A stretch of 64,000 nt of DNA from Rhizophagus clarus (Eukaryota > Glomeromycota > Glomeromycetes > Glomerales > Glomeraceae): contig BLAL01000187.1 of assembly GCA_015698045.1 (NCBI GenBank), forward strand, positions 62,001-126,000. Reading direction: 5' to 3'. Positions 25,001 to 36,020 of this stretch are shown piece by piece. Position 1 is the first letter of the stretch; every line of letters begins with the position of its first letter. The notes under the pieces are model-generated. The model did not search any database. It was given only the letters and a program-made list of their open reading frames with translations, and was not told the origin of the DNA. The position numbers were made by a program, and so were the translations under genes.

Positions 25001-25300
25001 TATTTTGAGCATACTATTCATTTAAATAGTTCACGATCATTAACCCATTCATTAGCGTTAGTCAAATGGTACAAACCGGTTCAAGATCATAGTACAAGAT
25101 ATTATTGCCAAGTAGATAACGACATAAAATCATGTAATATGGAATTATGGACAAATGAGTTTTATGATATGAGAAGAGACAGTATTATACCCATACATCA
25201 TATAATAGGAAAATTCATTAAATGTAATTTTGATACTGGGACGAGAAAAACAAAAGAATATATGGCTGTGATTCCTTTAAATAAAAAAATTTCGTTTTAA
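22084..25300 (+). CDS. CACTA Tnp2-family transposase, two exons
   Basis: Exons 22084-24388 and 24453-25300 join in phase (donor GTACGT, acceptor TTGTAG) to give 1,050 residues; the splice restores MNGILG-SYNNSRR. I start at ATG 22084 because the in-frame ATG at 22033 only adds a poly-Lys run from the A-tract. Near residue 14 is HCFCKEC, a probable zinc-binding motif; 115-135 has three EDIEQLS/EDIEPLS repeats; about 155-200 is highly acidic; a second Cys cluster (ACDRCHKLYD) lies near 278. The Tnp2 core follows: MLNMDWFQPF, YSVGVIYAI, ILTLAVMPGPKEP. DPMHCLFLGVAKW near residue 600 and SFERMNGILG near 760 match the CACTA catalytic motifs (Asp and Glu). No stop or frame break is visible. It would cut and join the element at its TIRs. 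Confidence 0.9.
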
Positions 25301-27120
25301 AAACTTTATATAATATAAAATGAATTATATGTAAAATCGGAATGGCGAATTCAATTATAGCATTTGTATTTGATTAAATTATAATAATCATTTTTTTTTG
25401 GCACAAGAATAACGATAAAGGTTACATATACCGTAATTAATTCTAACCGCGTGAAAAATCAGATAATTCAGATAACAAGAGATCTTATTTTGAGCCGGCA
25501 AAGTTGTATTGCAAATCGGTCTTTTATTACGGCATTACGATACAAGCACCATACTTTGTGATTAATAACTCTAATCATGTAATAATTTTTAGATATCAAA
25601 GGTTTATTTTATTTTAATTAAATATCACATAAAGTATAAAACAATTATTCTGGCTATATAAATACATTTAAGGCCGGCAAAGCTGTATTGCAAATCGGCC
25701 CTTCTTATTTGAAAAGGGTAACAATTACATTAAATTAATACGGCACTTATTCAAAAATGTTTAAAAATGTTGCAACTTAATTCTCCAATAATCATCATTG
25801 TTATAATCAAATTACTTACGACTTAAGCCTACTTTGATTATAAATAAAACGGCACTTCGCACAGACAGAGCTCATGATATATGAGTTATCCCATCATGCC
25901 TATTTTACCCCTTGATAAAGGATTTTCGTTGCATGTACTTTCCTAATCAATGATAATCAAAGTTACTTACGACTTAAGTCTACTTTGATTATAAATAAAA
26001 CGGCACTTCGCACAGACAGAGCTCATGATATATGAGTTATCCCATCATGCCTATTTTAACTATGATTAAAGAATTTACATTATTATTGTAAATATTTTAC
26101 TCATAAGTCATAATGATATCTATTTAGACTTCGACGAATAATGCGACAGAGGAGGCGGAATTATCATAACCAAAATTCGAAGCGAGAGGTCTATGTATAG
26201 TAAATAGATCATCAACTTTGGTACCAGAGTTATTTACAAACTTTAGGTGGCCACCTAGCCCACCTTTCCTATAACACACTATGCACGACGGCAAACGGTA
26301 TAGGAGGCAGACTCTTCTTTCAGAAAGAAAGTTTTTTTTTGAAAAAAAAAAAAAATAGTACAATTAAATAGCGTTTAATTAAATGTGATTAATTAACTTT
26401 TTAGGAATAGGCCTTATCAATGCGATCTCATCAGTTTCGATTATCACTGTTCAACCTTATGAATACTTCAGTTATTGTTTGTGAAATCGAACCAACTGGG
26501 AATTCAATGTACAAAACAAGTAGAATATTTAGAATAGTATCTTATATTTATTAGTATAATAAATAATTTCAAAAATCCTATGATGTAAAATTACGAAATA
26601 TTACAATTTAAATATCGGCAAAGGCTATTTTAAATAGAGTAAAATCTTTATTCGACCTGTGTCAAAAGCGGTAAAGTTTACACTAAATATAATATCTCCG
26701 GTTTAAATATCGGCATTTAATTAAAAAAAGGTAAAAATCGGCCGCTAAAATCGGCATTTCTGGATGAAAAATCGGAAGTTAACAAAAATCGGCAAAAAAT
26801 TAGTAAAATAATCGGCAAAGCCTTATTGAAGTCGGCAAGGGAATTTTAAATAAGATAAAATCCTTTATTCGAACTATACGAAAAGGGTAAAGTATATAAT
26901 AAATATAATATCTCCGGTTTAAATATCGGCATTTATTTAAAAAAAGGTAAAAATCGGCCGCTAAAATCGGCATTTATGACTGAAAAATCGGAATTTAACA
27001 AAAATCGGCAAAAATAGATATGGCTATACTAAAATAAGCAAAATTTGGCATATTCTATATTGAAGTCGGCAAGGCTATTTTAAATAGAGCAAAATCCGAT
27101 TTTTTTTCATTCGACCTGTG
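25301..27120. repeat. Right subterminal region of the CACTA element
   Basis: Contains GCCGGCAAAGYTGTATTGCA at about 25494 and 25672, a 105-bp direct duplication (25804-25908 and 25953-26058), and a further duplication of about 130 bp with period 216 (TCTCCGGTTTAAATATCGGC at 26695 and 26911). Many AAATCGGCA motifs fill 26600-27080. An open frame of 79 codons on the minus strand at 26363-26124 has balanced composition but no recognised motif. Confidence 0.8.
26613..26662. repeat. Internal copy of the CACTA right terminus
   Basis: ATCGGCAAAGGCTATTTTAA followed by ATAGAGTAAAATCTTTATTCGACCTGTGT repeats the last ~55 bp of the element (GTCGGCAAGGCTATTTTAAA ... CATTCGACCTGTGTT), including the ATTCGACCTGTG terminal core. 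Confidence 0.75.
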
Positions 27121-27619
27121 TTATTTCATCATACTTGCAAAAATATGCATATACTGCGTGTACTGCACAATCTTATATCATAGTTTTAGAGGATTCAGAA
27201 GTTCATATTACATATCGGAAAATCTGATTACATATTGGAATTTATGGTTACATTTCAGAAATTTTATTACAATTTCAGAAATTATTCAGGTTAGAAGTTA
27301 CATGATGGTAGTGCATTTAGGAAAAATTTTCATATGAACGTACTTAAAAAATCATTGCACTATTAGAATAAGAAGGGTATGCATTTAACATTAAGTCCCA
27401 ACTTGGAACCAAGCAAAAAGGTGTAATTATAGAGGGTGTGCATTTATGGAGGGTGCATTTATGGAGAGTTGATTGTAGTTTTAAATAGTGTTCTGAATAA
27501 AGATGTTACCTGTAACTGTAATTATAAGACACAGTGTTGTAAGTAATAGGTTGCAACCTAGCTTCTTCAGAGTGCAAAAGTTGTAATACCATAATTGTGC
27601 TGTAATATTGTAATTATGC

Positions 27620-28790
27620 CATAATTATGATTAGCTTATTTTATATAAGATCATTAATAAAATCACAGATTTTTTTTTATTAACAAAATTGCGACTCTTT
27701 TTTTTATTAACAAATTATTTTATTAACAAAATTGTGGCTTTTTTTATTAAGGGTATAGAGATCGACATGGCTGATTATATGGCTAAAAAAAAAATCATTT
27801 TTTTTTTACTTCGCTACAAAGAAAACTCATTCAATATTTTATGAAAAACTGTTTAAAAGTATTCTTTAGAAAGCTAGAGTTTCTGTCTTTCAAATAAACT
27901 TTAGTAAAATATAATACAATAAGGCTTATAACAAAATATTACACTATGAAGTCATCATTAAGTTGCGAATCTCCTATGGTAAGTTGCGAATCACCTAGAG
28001 AACATATTTTCAAATTAACTTTAAACTTATGAAGCCTTACAAGTTAATAGTATAATAAAAAAGAAATATTTATGTCAAAAAATCATTGTACATTTACTTA
28101 TTCAAATAAAATTTTTTATTAATACCATTTTATTTTTTTATTATTAGTCATATTTGATTTTAAAAGTCTAAATACATTCAAAAAGAATAATAGCAAATGG
28201 TTAAACACTTTAATAAATAAATGAAGCGCATGTTTATACTCTTTTTAAATGTGTATTTAATAAAATTCATATGGTAGTTTGCGAGAAATCATAAATTTTG
28301 CTCGTTTTGGATCACGTGACGATCTACATTTTTTAGTCTAAAATCATATATATGTTGTAGCGTAGATACACTCTACCCTTAATAAAATTGCAGTTTTTTT
28401 TATTAATAAAATCACAGCTTTTTTTATTAACAAAAATTGTGGCTTTATTTTATTAATAAAATCGTGACTTATTTTTTATTAATAAAGTCACAGCTTATTT
28501 TTTATTAATAAAATTGTGGCTTATTTTTTATTAATAAAATCGCGGCTTATTTTTTAATAAAATCATGGCTTATTTTTTAATAAAATTGTGGCTTATTTTT
28601 TAATAAAATCATGGCTTTTTTTATTAATAAAATTGTGGCTTATTTTTAATAAAGTCGCAGCTTATTTTTTATTAATAAAATCGTGGCTTATTTTTATTAA
28701 TAAAATCATTTATTAATAAAATCGTGACTTTTTTTATTAATAAATCTAATAAATCGCAGCTTTTTTTATTAATATGTATTTAAAAAAATA
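27620..28790. repeat. ~27-bp tandem AT repeat interrupted by a MITE
   Basis: Units of ATTAATAAAATYGTGGCTTA with poly-T linkers occur before 27747 and after 28383, showing one array split by the TTAA MITE between them. Confidence 0.75.
27751..28378. mobile_element. TTAA-flanked MITE, copy 1
   Basis: Flanked by TTAA (27747-27750 and 28379-28382), with short terminal inverted repeats GGGTA(T)AGAG / CTCTACCC. Its 628 bp are nearly identical along the whole length to the element at 41354. The TTAA target suggests the piggyBac or Kolobok groups. No coding capacity. Confidence 0.82.
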
Positions 28791-29129
28791 TTAATTAACC
28801 ATTTTATTATTACTAATACGAATTAAAAAAATATTAAACATTTTTAACATTTTTTTTATTAATAGGAATTAAAAAATATTATCAAACTAATATTATATAT
28901 ACCAAAATTATGCTGCAGCACTATGTACAGAGTTTTAACTTTTAGCATTGGGCCAAATGACTTTTGGTAGGCAACCTTAAACAACATTAAGGCATTACAT
29001 TTTAATTACGGCATTATGGTCCAATTATGCCATTATGGCCTAATTACAGTATTACAAAAAGTGTTATAACTGTAATACCGTATGTTGTAATATTACAGCA
29101 TCATCCAATCAATTACAGCTAACATCTTT

Positions 29130-29700
29130 AACCATCACCAAGAAATTCACCTTTCAAGATATATTCATAGTTTTGCAGAAAGATGTTTTCAATAAAGATG
29201 CAACAGGTAGAGTAGATTATATGATTAAAAGTTTGAAAGACTTCCTCTGTATTACTGAAAGAAAGCCATGTAATATTAAGATTAGATATACACAGGTGCA
29301 TCTACTACACAGATCTGTATTTTTAGAAGATTCAATATTAACATATTTTATTTTTCTTAGAATCTGGCTCAACTTGAAGGTATATTCCAGACAAATAAGA
29401 AGAAGCAAATTGTGGATCAAGCTTTTGGGAACAATTATTTTGATTATATATATGGTATTATGACTATAGGCACAGAGTGGCATTTTATCATATATACTCT
29501 TGATGGTATATACTCTACAAGTGAAAGCAAATACCAAATTAATCTCACGAAGTCTGCAGTTAAAGATAATTCTGAACTACTTTGAAGCAATATGAAAAGA
29601 GTAATTGATATAATTGTAGGATTATTAAAGAATCAAATTAGTGTAGATAGTTCTTCAGCTAGCAAAAAGATTAGAATCAAAAAAATTATTAAAAAATAAT
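29130..29700 (+). pseudogene. Fragment of a host multigene-family protein, C-terminal part
   Basis: Readable pieces on the plus strand are DVFNKDATGRVDYMIKSLKD, KPCNIKIRY and, after a frame change, QTNKKKQIVDQAFGNNYFD, YGIMTIGTEWHFIIYT, DGIYSTSESKYQINLTKSAV and NMKRVIDIIVGLLKN. The pattern of a short predicted fold ending in GTEWHFIIYT resembles C-terminal domains I associate with CRN-type and related proteins of Rhizophagus, but I cannot name it. Several stops and frame changes make it a relic. A further readable piece (MKTMTFDQATVQKDEALHNY) lies at 29890-30000. Confidence 0.5.
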
Positions 29701-30589
29701 ATGTATCAATATATCATAAGCTAGATCCTGAACTTTGTATTTATTTTTACATGTATTAATAAAAAATTTTTTCTTAATAATTTCTGGGATATAATATCTC
29801 AGAAATTTCTTGACAAAATGATTAGCATGAACATTGTTTATGTACACATGATTTTCTTATATAAAACATGTTATTCATACTAAGGGTTATGAAGACCATG
29901 ACATTTGATCAAGCTACTGTTCAAAAAGATGAAGCTTTACATAATTACTGTTTAGATTATTTTCACTATCTTGCAAATACAAAGCAAACACGACAATATG
30001 GATAATATATGAAGGTAATAATAGATGCAGAAAAATGTAAAATAGAATGAAAAGATAAAGTTATTGAGTAATTTCATAAAAATAGATGTAATAATGTAAT
30101 AATTTTAGATAGAGATCTGAACTTTTGTATTTATTTCTTGTGTGTATCAAATAAAAAATATTTAGTACAATAATCACTAATGAGAAAATATCCATGGCAT
30201 CTTGACTTAATATGGAGATAAGTATTCAGATGAATACATTTGAATTTTGATCTGAATACTCATATGATTTTTTGATCATGAAGATTCTTCTCATAATATA
30301 ATAATGCATGGAAATAAATCTTTGATCATAGGGTAAAGTGAAATGAGAGGCATTTTTATCAACATACATTGCTGACCTTCAGAATATATATTGTAGAAAT
30401 TTTTTGTAAGTATAAGAGCAAAGAAATAATATGATGCGTACTTCTTACTCAAGAATATTATCAAATATTTCACTTATATCTTTTATTTTACAAAAAAGAT
30501 AATAATAAAACAATAAATTTTTTTATTATTTTGTAATATAATTAACAAAGAATAACTAATTTTAATTATAAGTTACTACATATTTATAT
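29701..30589. other. Intergenic, weak coding traces only
   Basis: Short readable stretches remain near 29890-30000 (+). Nothing else is supportable; the 60-codon frame on the minus strand at 30473-30291 is unconvincing. Confidence 0.4.
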
Positions 30590-32534
30590 ATTATCGCCAT
30601 GCAATAACAGTGTCTCATTAGTCTGATCACAACATTAATAATAAAACTTTTGTAATCATTTGAGTAGCACACGTACGTATCAAAAGTTTTGTTTTGGATT
30701 TCTTACTTCTTTTAAATGATATCAAAAGTCAAGAACAGCTTATTCTTTTAATGGAATGTTGAAATATATACCACAGTTGCCACCTGTTTCAAATCAATCG
30801 TAAAAATCTAAAAATTTTGAAGAACCAAATACTAAGCCCACATCAGCGCTAACTATTGCATTTATTGGTACTACAGTAATACTACAGTTATTGCACTATG
30901 ATACCATTTCATCTGCCAAGTTCTTTAAGTAAAGATGAATTAACCACTTTTTCAAGTGAATTAATTAATTTAGTGAAATAAAAGTGCTTAATTGTTTGAG
31001 TCAAAAAGTCTTCAAAACTTATTGTAGGTGATTTTGCAAGAGAAAAGATGAAGAGATGATGGCTTAAAATTTCCATTAGTAGAATCTATTGCAAAGACAC
31101 TTGACTTTATAAATATTTTGGTGATATCAGAAGAATTTATATTAATAGGATAAAAATTATTATTTTGAAAGATAAATAGCATATTACAAATAAAATCAGC
31201 TTTGTTTTTACTTGAATTCCAGTTTTCAGTTTAATAAAAAACGTGAGAAGTTGTTACTATATTAGTTTGTAAACTTGTTGAGGCAAAAGACTGCAAAATT
31301 TCTGTTATTGATGTAATTCTTATACCTTCACAAAAATGATCATGTAGTTATCTTAAAATGAATTGACACAAGCCAGAATGCCCATTAGTAATATTAAAGA
31401 TTGCACTTGTAACATTTTCAGAAATATCAAAATAACTTTATGCATCACATCTCTAAAAAGTTTATAACAAATGTATCAAATTCTTTTTGTATTAAAAAAA
31501 GATTATTCAGACTAAATAAAGAAGCAAATTCTATAGGTATTGGGTTATTAGTAAGTGTTGGATAGCATATACTAAGAAAAAGATCTATAGATTTTCATTA
31601 AATCCAATATTTGACTGAAAAACCTTTACTCTCTACCAAAAATATCAAGCATGATTACCATATATGAATTGTATCTCATCAATAAACAGGTAGATTTTCT
31701 CTGTACAATTGCTAATTTCATCTCAAGTATGTCCAATTTTACTTATCCAGAAAGTATCAAAGTACTCTCTTTTGATTTCTTTATCTTCATATAAAATACC
31801 AGCCATATTAATATATAGACCATTATAATGATCTCAGAAATATTTACCAAGTGTACTTTTACCTGATAAAGAAGGACTATGCAAAATGCCAATATAGTTC
31901 TTTTCTATGTAATTAATGAATGTTTCTTTCCTGTCAATTGAAAGAATGATCATAAGTTTGTTATGACCTTCAGTTATTTCATTAGAATACTTCCATTTCC
32001 CTTTTTTTTACCTTAGCTTCTATTGTCTAAATCTTCTGCTTTTATTTTTCTTAATCAAATAAAAAAAATATAGTGTGAGATAACACGAATCTCTTATTTG
32101 AAAAGTAAACCATTGGGAGATACTTACTAGTAATGATGAGCAGAAATAGTAGTTGCATAATGAAATAGACTATTTTATTTGAAGGTTGATAATTACTTGA
32201 AAAAATTTTTTGTAAGAATCATTTTGATGCAAAGTTTTACCAAGTTGACTTTTAATATCTTCTCCTTTATGAAACATTTTGTTAAGTTTATCCAATAGCT
32301 CATTATTGTGCAGAATCTCAACTTTCCATAATTTTAAATGAATACTTTGTTTATGCTATTACTATTTTCATTTATGTTATTCTATATTAGTCTCTTTAGA
32401 TAAACAATCTTGAGTTTATTAATAGTAACATTATGAACACCATTGGCATTATGAATAGAATTAATATCGCATATATCAACTAAAGTTCTAAGAGTACTAT
32501 TAAGAATAAAAAGAGACAATATTATTTCAGTCAT
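30590..32534 (-). pseudogene. Crinkler (CRN)-type protein fossil with P-loop NTPase domain
   Basis: Family: CRN-like N-terminus followed by a P-loop NTPase and a nuclease-like C-terminal region, a large multigene family in arbuscular mycorrhizal fungi. Parts in order on the minus strand: a CRN-like N-terminal segment near 32534-32330, a Walker A region (PSLSGKST) near 31890, a Walker B region (LFIDEI) near 31690, a region with NNPIPIEF and NITNGHSGLC, and a C-terminal region with RTWQMKWY and a GSSKFLDFY block near 30870. The copy is broken, with many disruptions spread along its length, and looks old. Treated as a fossil. Confidence 0.7.
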
Positions 32535-33538
32535 GTATCTATAGAATAATGATTAAAGATTAAGAAGAGAGAATTTAAAAAAATTTAAAAAGTTTTAAAA
32601 GTACAGACACATTATATATATGAAGACGCATGATCATTTTGAGTCATAAAATGATATGATATATTAAACAGCATTATTGATAATTTTGAGTCATATCATG
32701 ATACAATATGTCATATGTTATTATATACCTCTTTTCATAATAATCATTATTTTTGATCAATCTATTTGATTGCTTTGACATGGTAGAATTACTTTGGTTG
32801 ACTTCAGATACTTAAATAATAGTCAACATTTTTGAGCGAAATACAAATAAAATGAAAAAAATTTTAATCAAATAATAAATAATTAGGATTTTATACATTG
32901 CTGTAGATCTGGTTCTGTATATAACTGTAAGTGCAATATAGAAATTTAAGCAGTAGACTGTATGCAATTTACGTATACTTTTTATTCAAATTGCAATATT
33001 ATCATAATATCTGTTTGAACTTGTTTAAAAGAAACTAACAATTATAGTTTGAAAGAAGGTTGACAAAGAATTAGTGAAGTTCTGCAAGACTTATGCAAAT
33101 AAAGTATGGATGAAATATTTTATTTGGTACACATTTATAAGAAAATGACTTCAAGGTTTGCAAATTAATATGATTTTTTTACACAGATTTCTGAAGTATT
33201 TACAGAATGCAAACAACATAAAATTTCAGTATGAGGTTAATGTTATTACTCATTGATATTTTTTCTAACACTGCATATCCTATACATTTATTGTTTTATC
33301 CAGAATATTAGTTATTAGGACAAATGAGACTGAATCATTAAGTTAACATTAAGATGTATTAGTATATAAATAGCTTAGATGAACAAAACAACAGCAGACA
33401 TTAGTATAGAAACTCTACTTCACTTTGTAAAACGTTTATATATTTCAAATCTTATAATTTATTTTTTTTACATCAATGAATCAGAAATTCTGATTGTGAC
33501 ATTTTATCACAGTTTTTTTAATCAATACTAACAAATTT
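32535..33538. other. Intergenic AT-rich DNA, no gene seen
   Basis: Upstream region shared by the CRN fossil (minus) and the coiled-coil pseudogene (plus). TCATAAAATGATATGAT-type short inverted repeats occur near 32640-32720. No ORF is supportable. Confidence 0.5.
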
Positions 33539-35100
33539 TTGAATTATTTCATCTTATATAAAAAATTATTGTCAAATATGCAATTTATTAATTCATTGAG
33601 AGAATTAAATGTTAAACTCCTAGCTGAGATTGCGAAGCTTAAAAAGGAGAATGCTGAGATCCTCAAACTTAAAGAGAAGTTACTAAAATTTGCTAAAGTT
33701 GAGACTGAGAATACGAGGCTGAAGCAAATCATTGAGAAGAATGCAAGGCATGATTCTGAGAATGTTAAACTTAAATCTAGAGTCAGCAAGCTTGAGGTTA
33801 GATTTGCATTATTAGAACAGGGTTCAATAGTGGATGGAATGGTGTTGTCATTTGGTCAGATACAAAATAATAAAGAAGCGATGCCAGTGATGATGATACT
33901 AATTGTTGATATATTTAATTCTATAATAGACCAACTCAATAATGAAGTAGAACAAGTACCTAGTGACCTTGATGGTAACAATGAGAAGATGGTCAATTTC
34001 TTGGATAAGGCATATAAGAAAAGCATTAGCAATAAGATTAGAAAGAGGAGGCAGGAAAAAAAGTAGAAAGATCAAGAGGCACTTGTAATTTCTCTAGACA
34101 TGACTAAAATTTCTGAGATCACAGACATGTTAACTTCAGAACAAGACGAGCAAGACTTATCACAATCTTATGAGGCTAGTTCTGAGAGCATAAGATCAGC
34201 ACTGCAAGTTAATGCATCTAAATTAGCATATAATCTTGAAAACTGTAAAGATTCTTCACAATTGAAGTCATGTGACATGGAGGAATTTCAGTATGATGAA
34301 GTTATTGCCAAGTTGAATAAATATATAGTTGTGAAATAGGAGTTAAAGCAATAGTTGTCATCACTTGCACATACATATACGTTAGATCAAACTTCAGAAG
34401 AATAGGATCCATCTTCAGATACCACATATAATATAGTTTGCATGTTCAAAAAAGCTAATAAGCTTGGTCAAGAAACAATTTTATACTGGTGCTACTTTAT
34501 AGAAAAATATGACAAAAGGATTGATAACCTTGTTACTAGTGGAGTTAAGAAAAAAACTGCAACATCTATGATATATCAAGAATTCAAACAGCTTTTACCT
34601 GAAATAACAGATGTGAATTTACATCAAAAAATCCTTAGAGTTAGAAAATTATTCAAGTTATTTAACACATTGGGACTAGAGATAATTAGCCAGGTCTCTT
34701 ATAGCACAGATGCCATTTTGAGCTTCAATTACCAACAAATCCAAAATGTAATAGATTATATGAATTCAGTAACAAGTTCACACAATGAAACTGAAACCGT
34801 GAAGATTTTTCATGATCAGAGTCATGTGACTTCACAAATTAATCTGACTAATACATATATTCCTCTGAAAGCAACTCAATCTAAGCCAACACCTATTTTC
34901 GCAACAAGATATTGGATCAATATCCTAATTTATATAGAGAATTTAGTAGCAAAAATTTCAATTATTATGGAGTTACTGAAGAGACATCATGCCTGTTATG
35001 TAAGTTAAAGCATAATGATGAGGAAAGCATAGAAGGTACATATAAAGCTGGATCTTATTTTATTAAATGTGAACAGCGTGAAATTGAGATAACTGCATAG
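33539..35100 (+). pseudogene. Coiled-coil multigene-family protein, decayed copy
   Basis: Residues after the start form a long heptad-repeat coiled coil (LNVKLLAEIAKLKKENAEIL, RLKQIIEKNARHDSENVKLK, VSKLEVRFALLEQ), then a basic motif (DKAYKKSISNKIRKRRQEKK). Downstream pieces are SYEASSESIRSALQVNASKL, then a helical domain (KLGQETILYWCYFIEKY, ATSMIYQEFKQLLPEITDVN, KLFKLFNTLGLE), then DQYPNLYREFSSKNFNYYG and SCLLCKLKHNDEESIEG with a CxxC pair. The order fits a gene family I recall as abundant in Rhizophagus; its function is unknown. A stop after QEKK, another near 34337 and a frame change near 34910 show that this copy is no longer functional. Confidence 0.65.
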
Positions 35101-35225
35101 TCTCATTATTTTATAATACTACATTTGCTCGCACTTTACTGTGTGATATTTTTTACTTTTTTTATAAGGCTAATTTATGTTGACTATTACCTAATTAAAT
35201 TGATTTGCAATTATAAAAAAGCAAC

Positions 35226-36020
35226 ATGAGCAAGTCTGATAAAAGATTAACCCCCGAGTATCTGGATTGGCATGCCAAATTAAGTGGGTTACCAAGCACT
35301 TTGACGGATAAGATTTGTTCCAACTTATACAAAAAATATAAAAAAGAAATGGGACTTGAGCCATGGCAATTATCAGAAGGTCACCTTCTCATAAATTTGA
35401 AGCCAGAAAACAAAGTATCATATTTATCTTTTCCTGAGCCATGTGAAGAAAAAGGGCCCATCACTTTTGAAGCCAGACCCGATCCAGAATTAATTATTAA
35501 ATCTGTGTTAGAGCATTTCACATATTTGAAATTCTGAAATAGTTTTAGGGGAATTGATAATTATAATTTTGCATTACCTCAACCGTGAAGCTTACCATGC
35601 CCTATTTGTGATGGAAAACATGGGAATTATGGATTACATGGCTCATGGTACTGCGAAAATGAGCCTTATGATCCTGAATTAGCGAAGTTCTATTCTCAAG
35701 ATAAGTTGGAATATTGACTTACTTGCTTCACTTCAAGCAATAAATTCAAATTCGCGATTGTAGATAGGCTGGTCATGTGAGAGACTATCACCTAGAGCAG
35801 TACGATATCGACAAAAGATTTGCTTTATCTTTGAATAAACAGTATGAAAAAGTGCCAGCGAAAAAACAATATTGGAGAGGAACTTCCGGACAAGATATTT
35901 ATGCAGTTAAGATGGATTTACTTTCAGTTATGTATGTATTTGCAAGGAAGCAACAAGCTAATAGACAATTTTTTTCATTTAGGATTTCGAAAATCATATT
36001 AGTATCACGGAAGGGCTAGC
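35226..36020 (+). pseudogene. Decayed gene with a CPxC...GSWYC zinc-ribbon-like block
   Basis: The first 103 codons (SDKRLTPEYLDWHAKLSGLP, LEPWQLSEGHLLINLK, KVSYLSFPEPCEEKGP) are open to 35537. The same frame continues through NSFRGIDNYNFALPQP and LPCPICDGKHGNYGLHGSWY with several stops, then DKRFALSLNKQYEKVPAKKQ at 35800-35870. The Cys pattern resembles the N-terminal part of large helicase-like repeated proteins of Rhizophagus; that link is from memory and uncertain. It is broken and treated as a relic. Confidence 0.5.

Larger units (their letters stand above)
17312..27120. mobile_element. CACTA (En/Spm-type) transposon with perfect TIRs and TTA TSD, apparently whole
   Basis: The ends CACAGGTCGAATGAAAAAAA (17312) and TTTTTTTCATTCGACCTGTG (ending 27120) are perfect inverted repeats continuing into ATCG, flanked by TTA on both sides (17309-17311 and 27121-27123). 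A 3-bp duplication, CAC start, kilobase-scale TCGGCA-type subterminal arrays and a Tnp2 transposase are the combined CACTA signature. It is 9,809 bp and holds two divergent multi-exon genes without visible breaks. It sits in the 5' coding part of the Tigger transposase. Confidence 0.92.
15128..27475. mobile_element. Tigger/pogo-type DNA transposon, split by a CACTA element
   Basis: The left end CAGTCAACTCTTTATAAATG (15128) is matched by the inverted right end CATTTATGGAGAGTTGATTG (ending 27475), with TA on both sides (15126-15127 and 27476-27477). CAGT termini, a TA target and a CENP-B/DDE transposase identify the pogo/Tigger group. Without the CACTA insert the element is about 2.5 kb, a normal size. 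The subterminal GTGCATTT motif repeats at both ends. Confidence 0.88.
27499..29129. mobile_element. Foldback element with GATGTTA termini, host of a TTAA MITE
   Basis: AAAGATGTTACCTGTAACTG at 27499 is matched by the inverse of AATTACAGCTAACATCTTT (ending about 29129), and both flanks carry TGTAAT/ATTACA palindromic blocks with GCCATAATT motifs. The core is a tandem array (TTTTTTATTAATAAAATCGTGGC, ~27 bp period). I found no convincing target duplication, so the superfamily is open. Confidence 0.55.
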
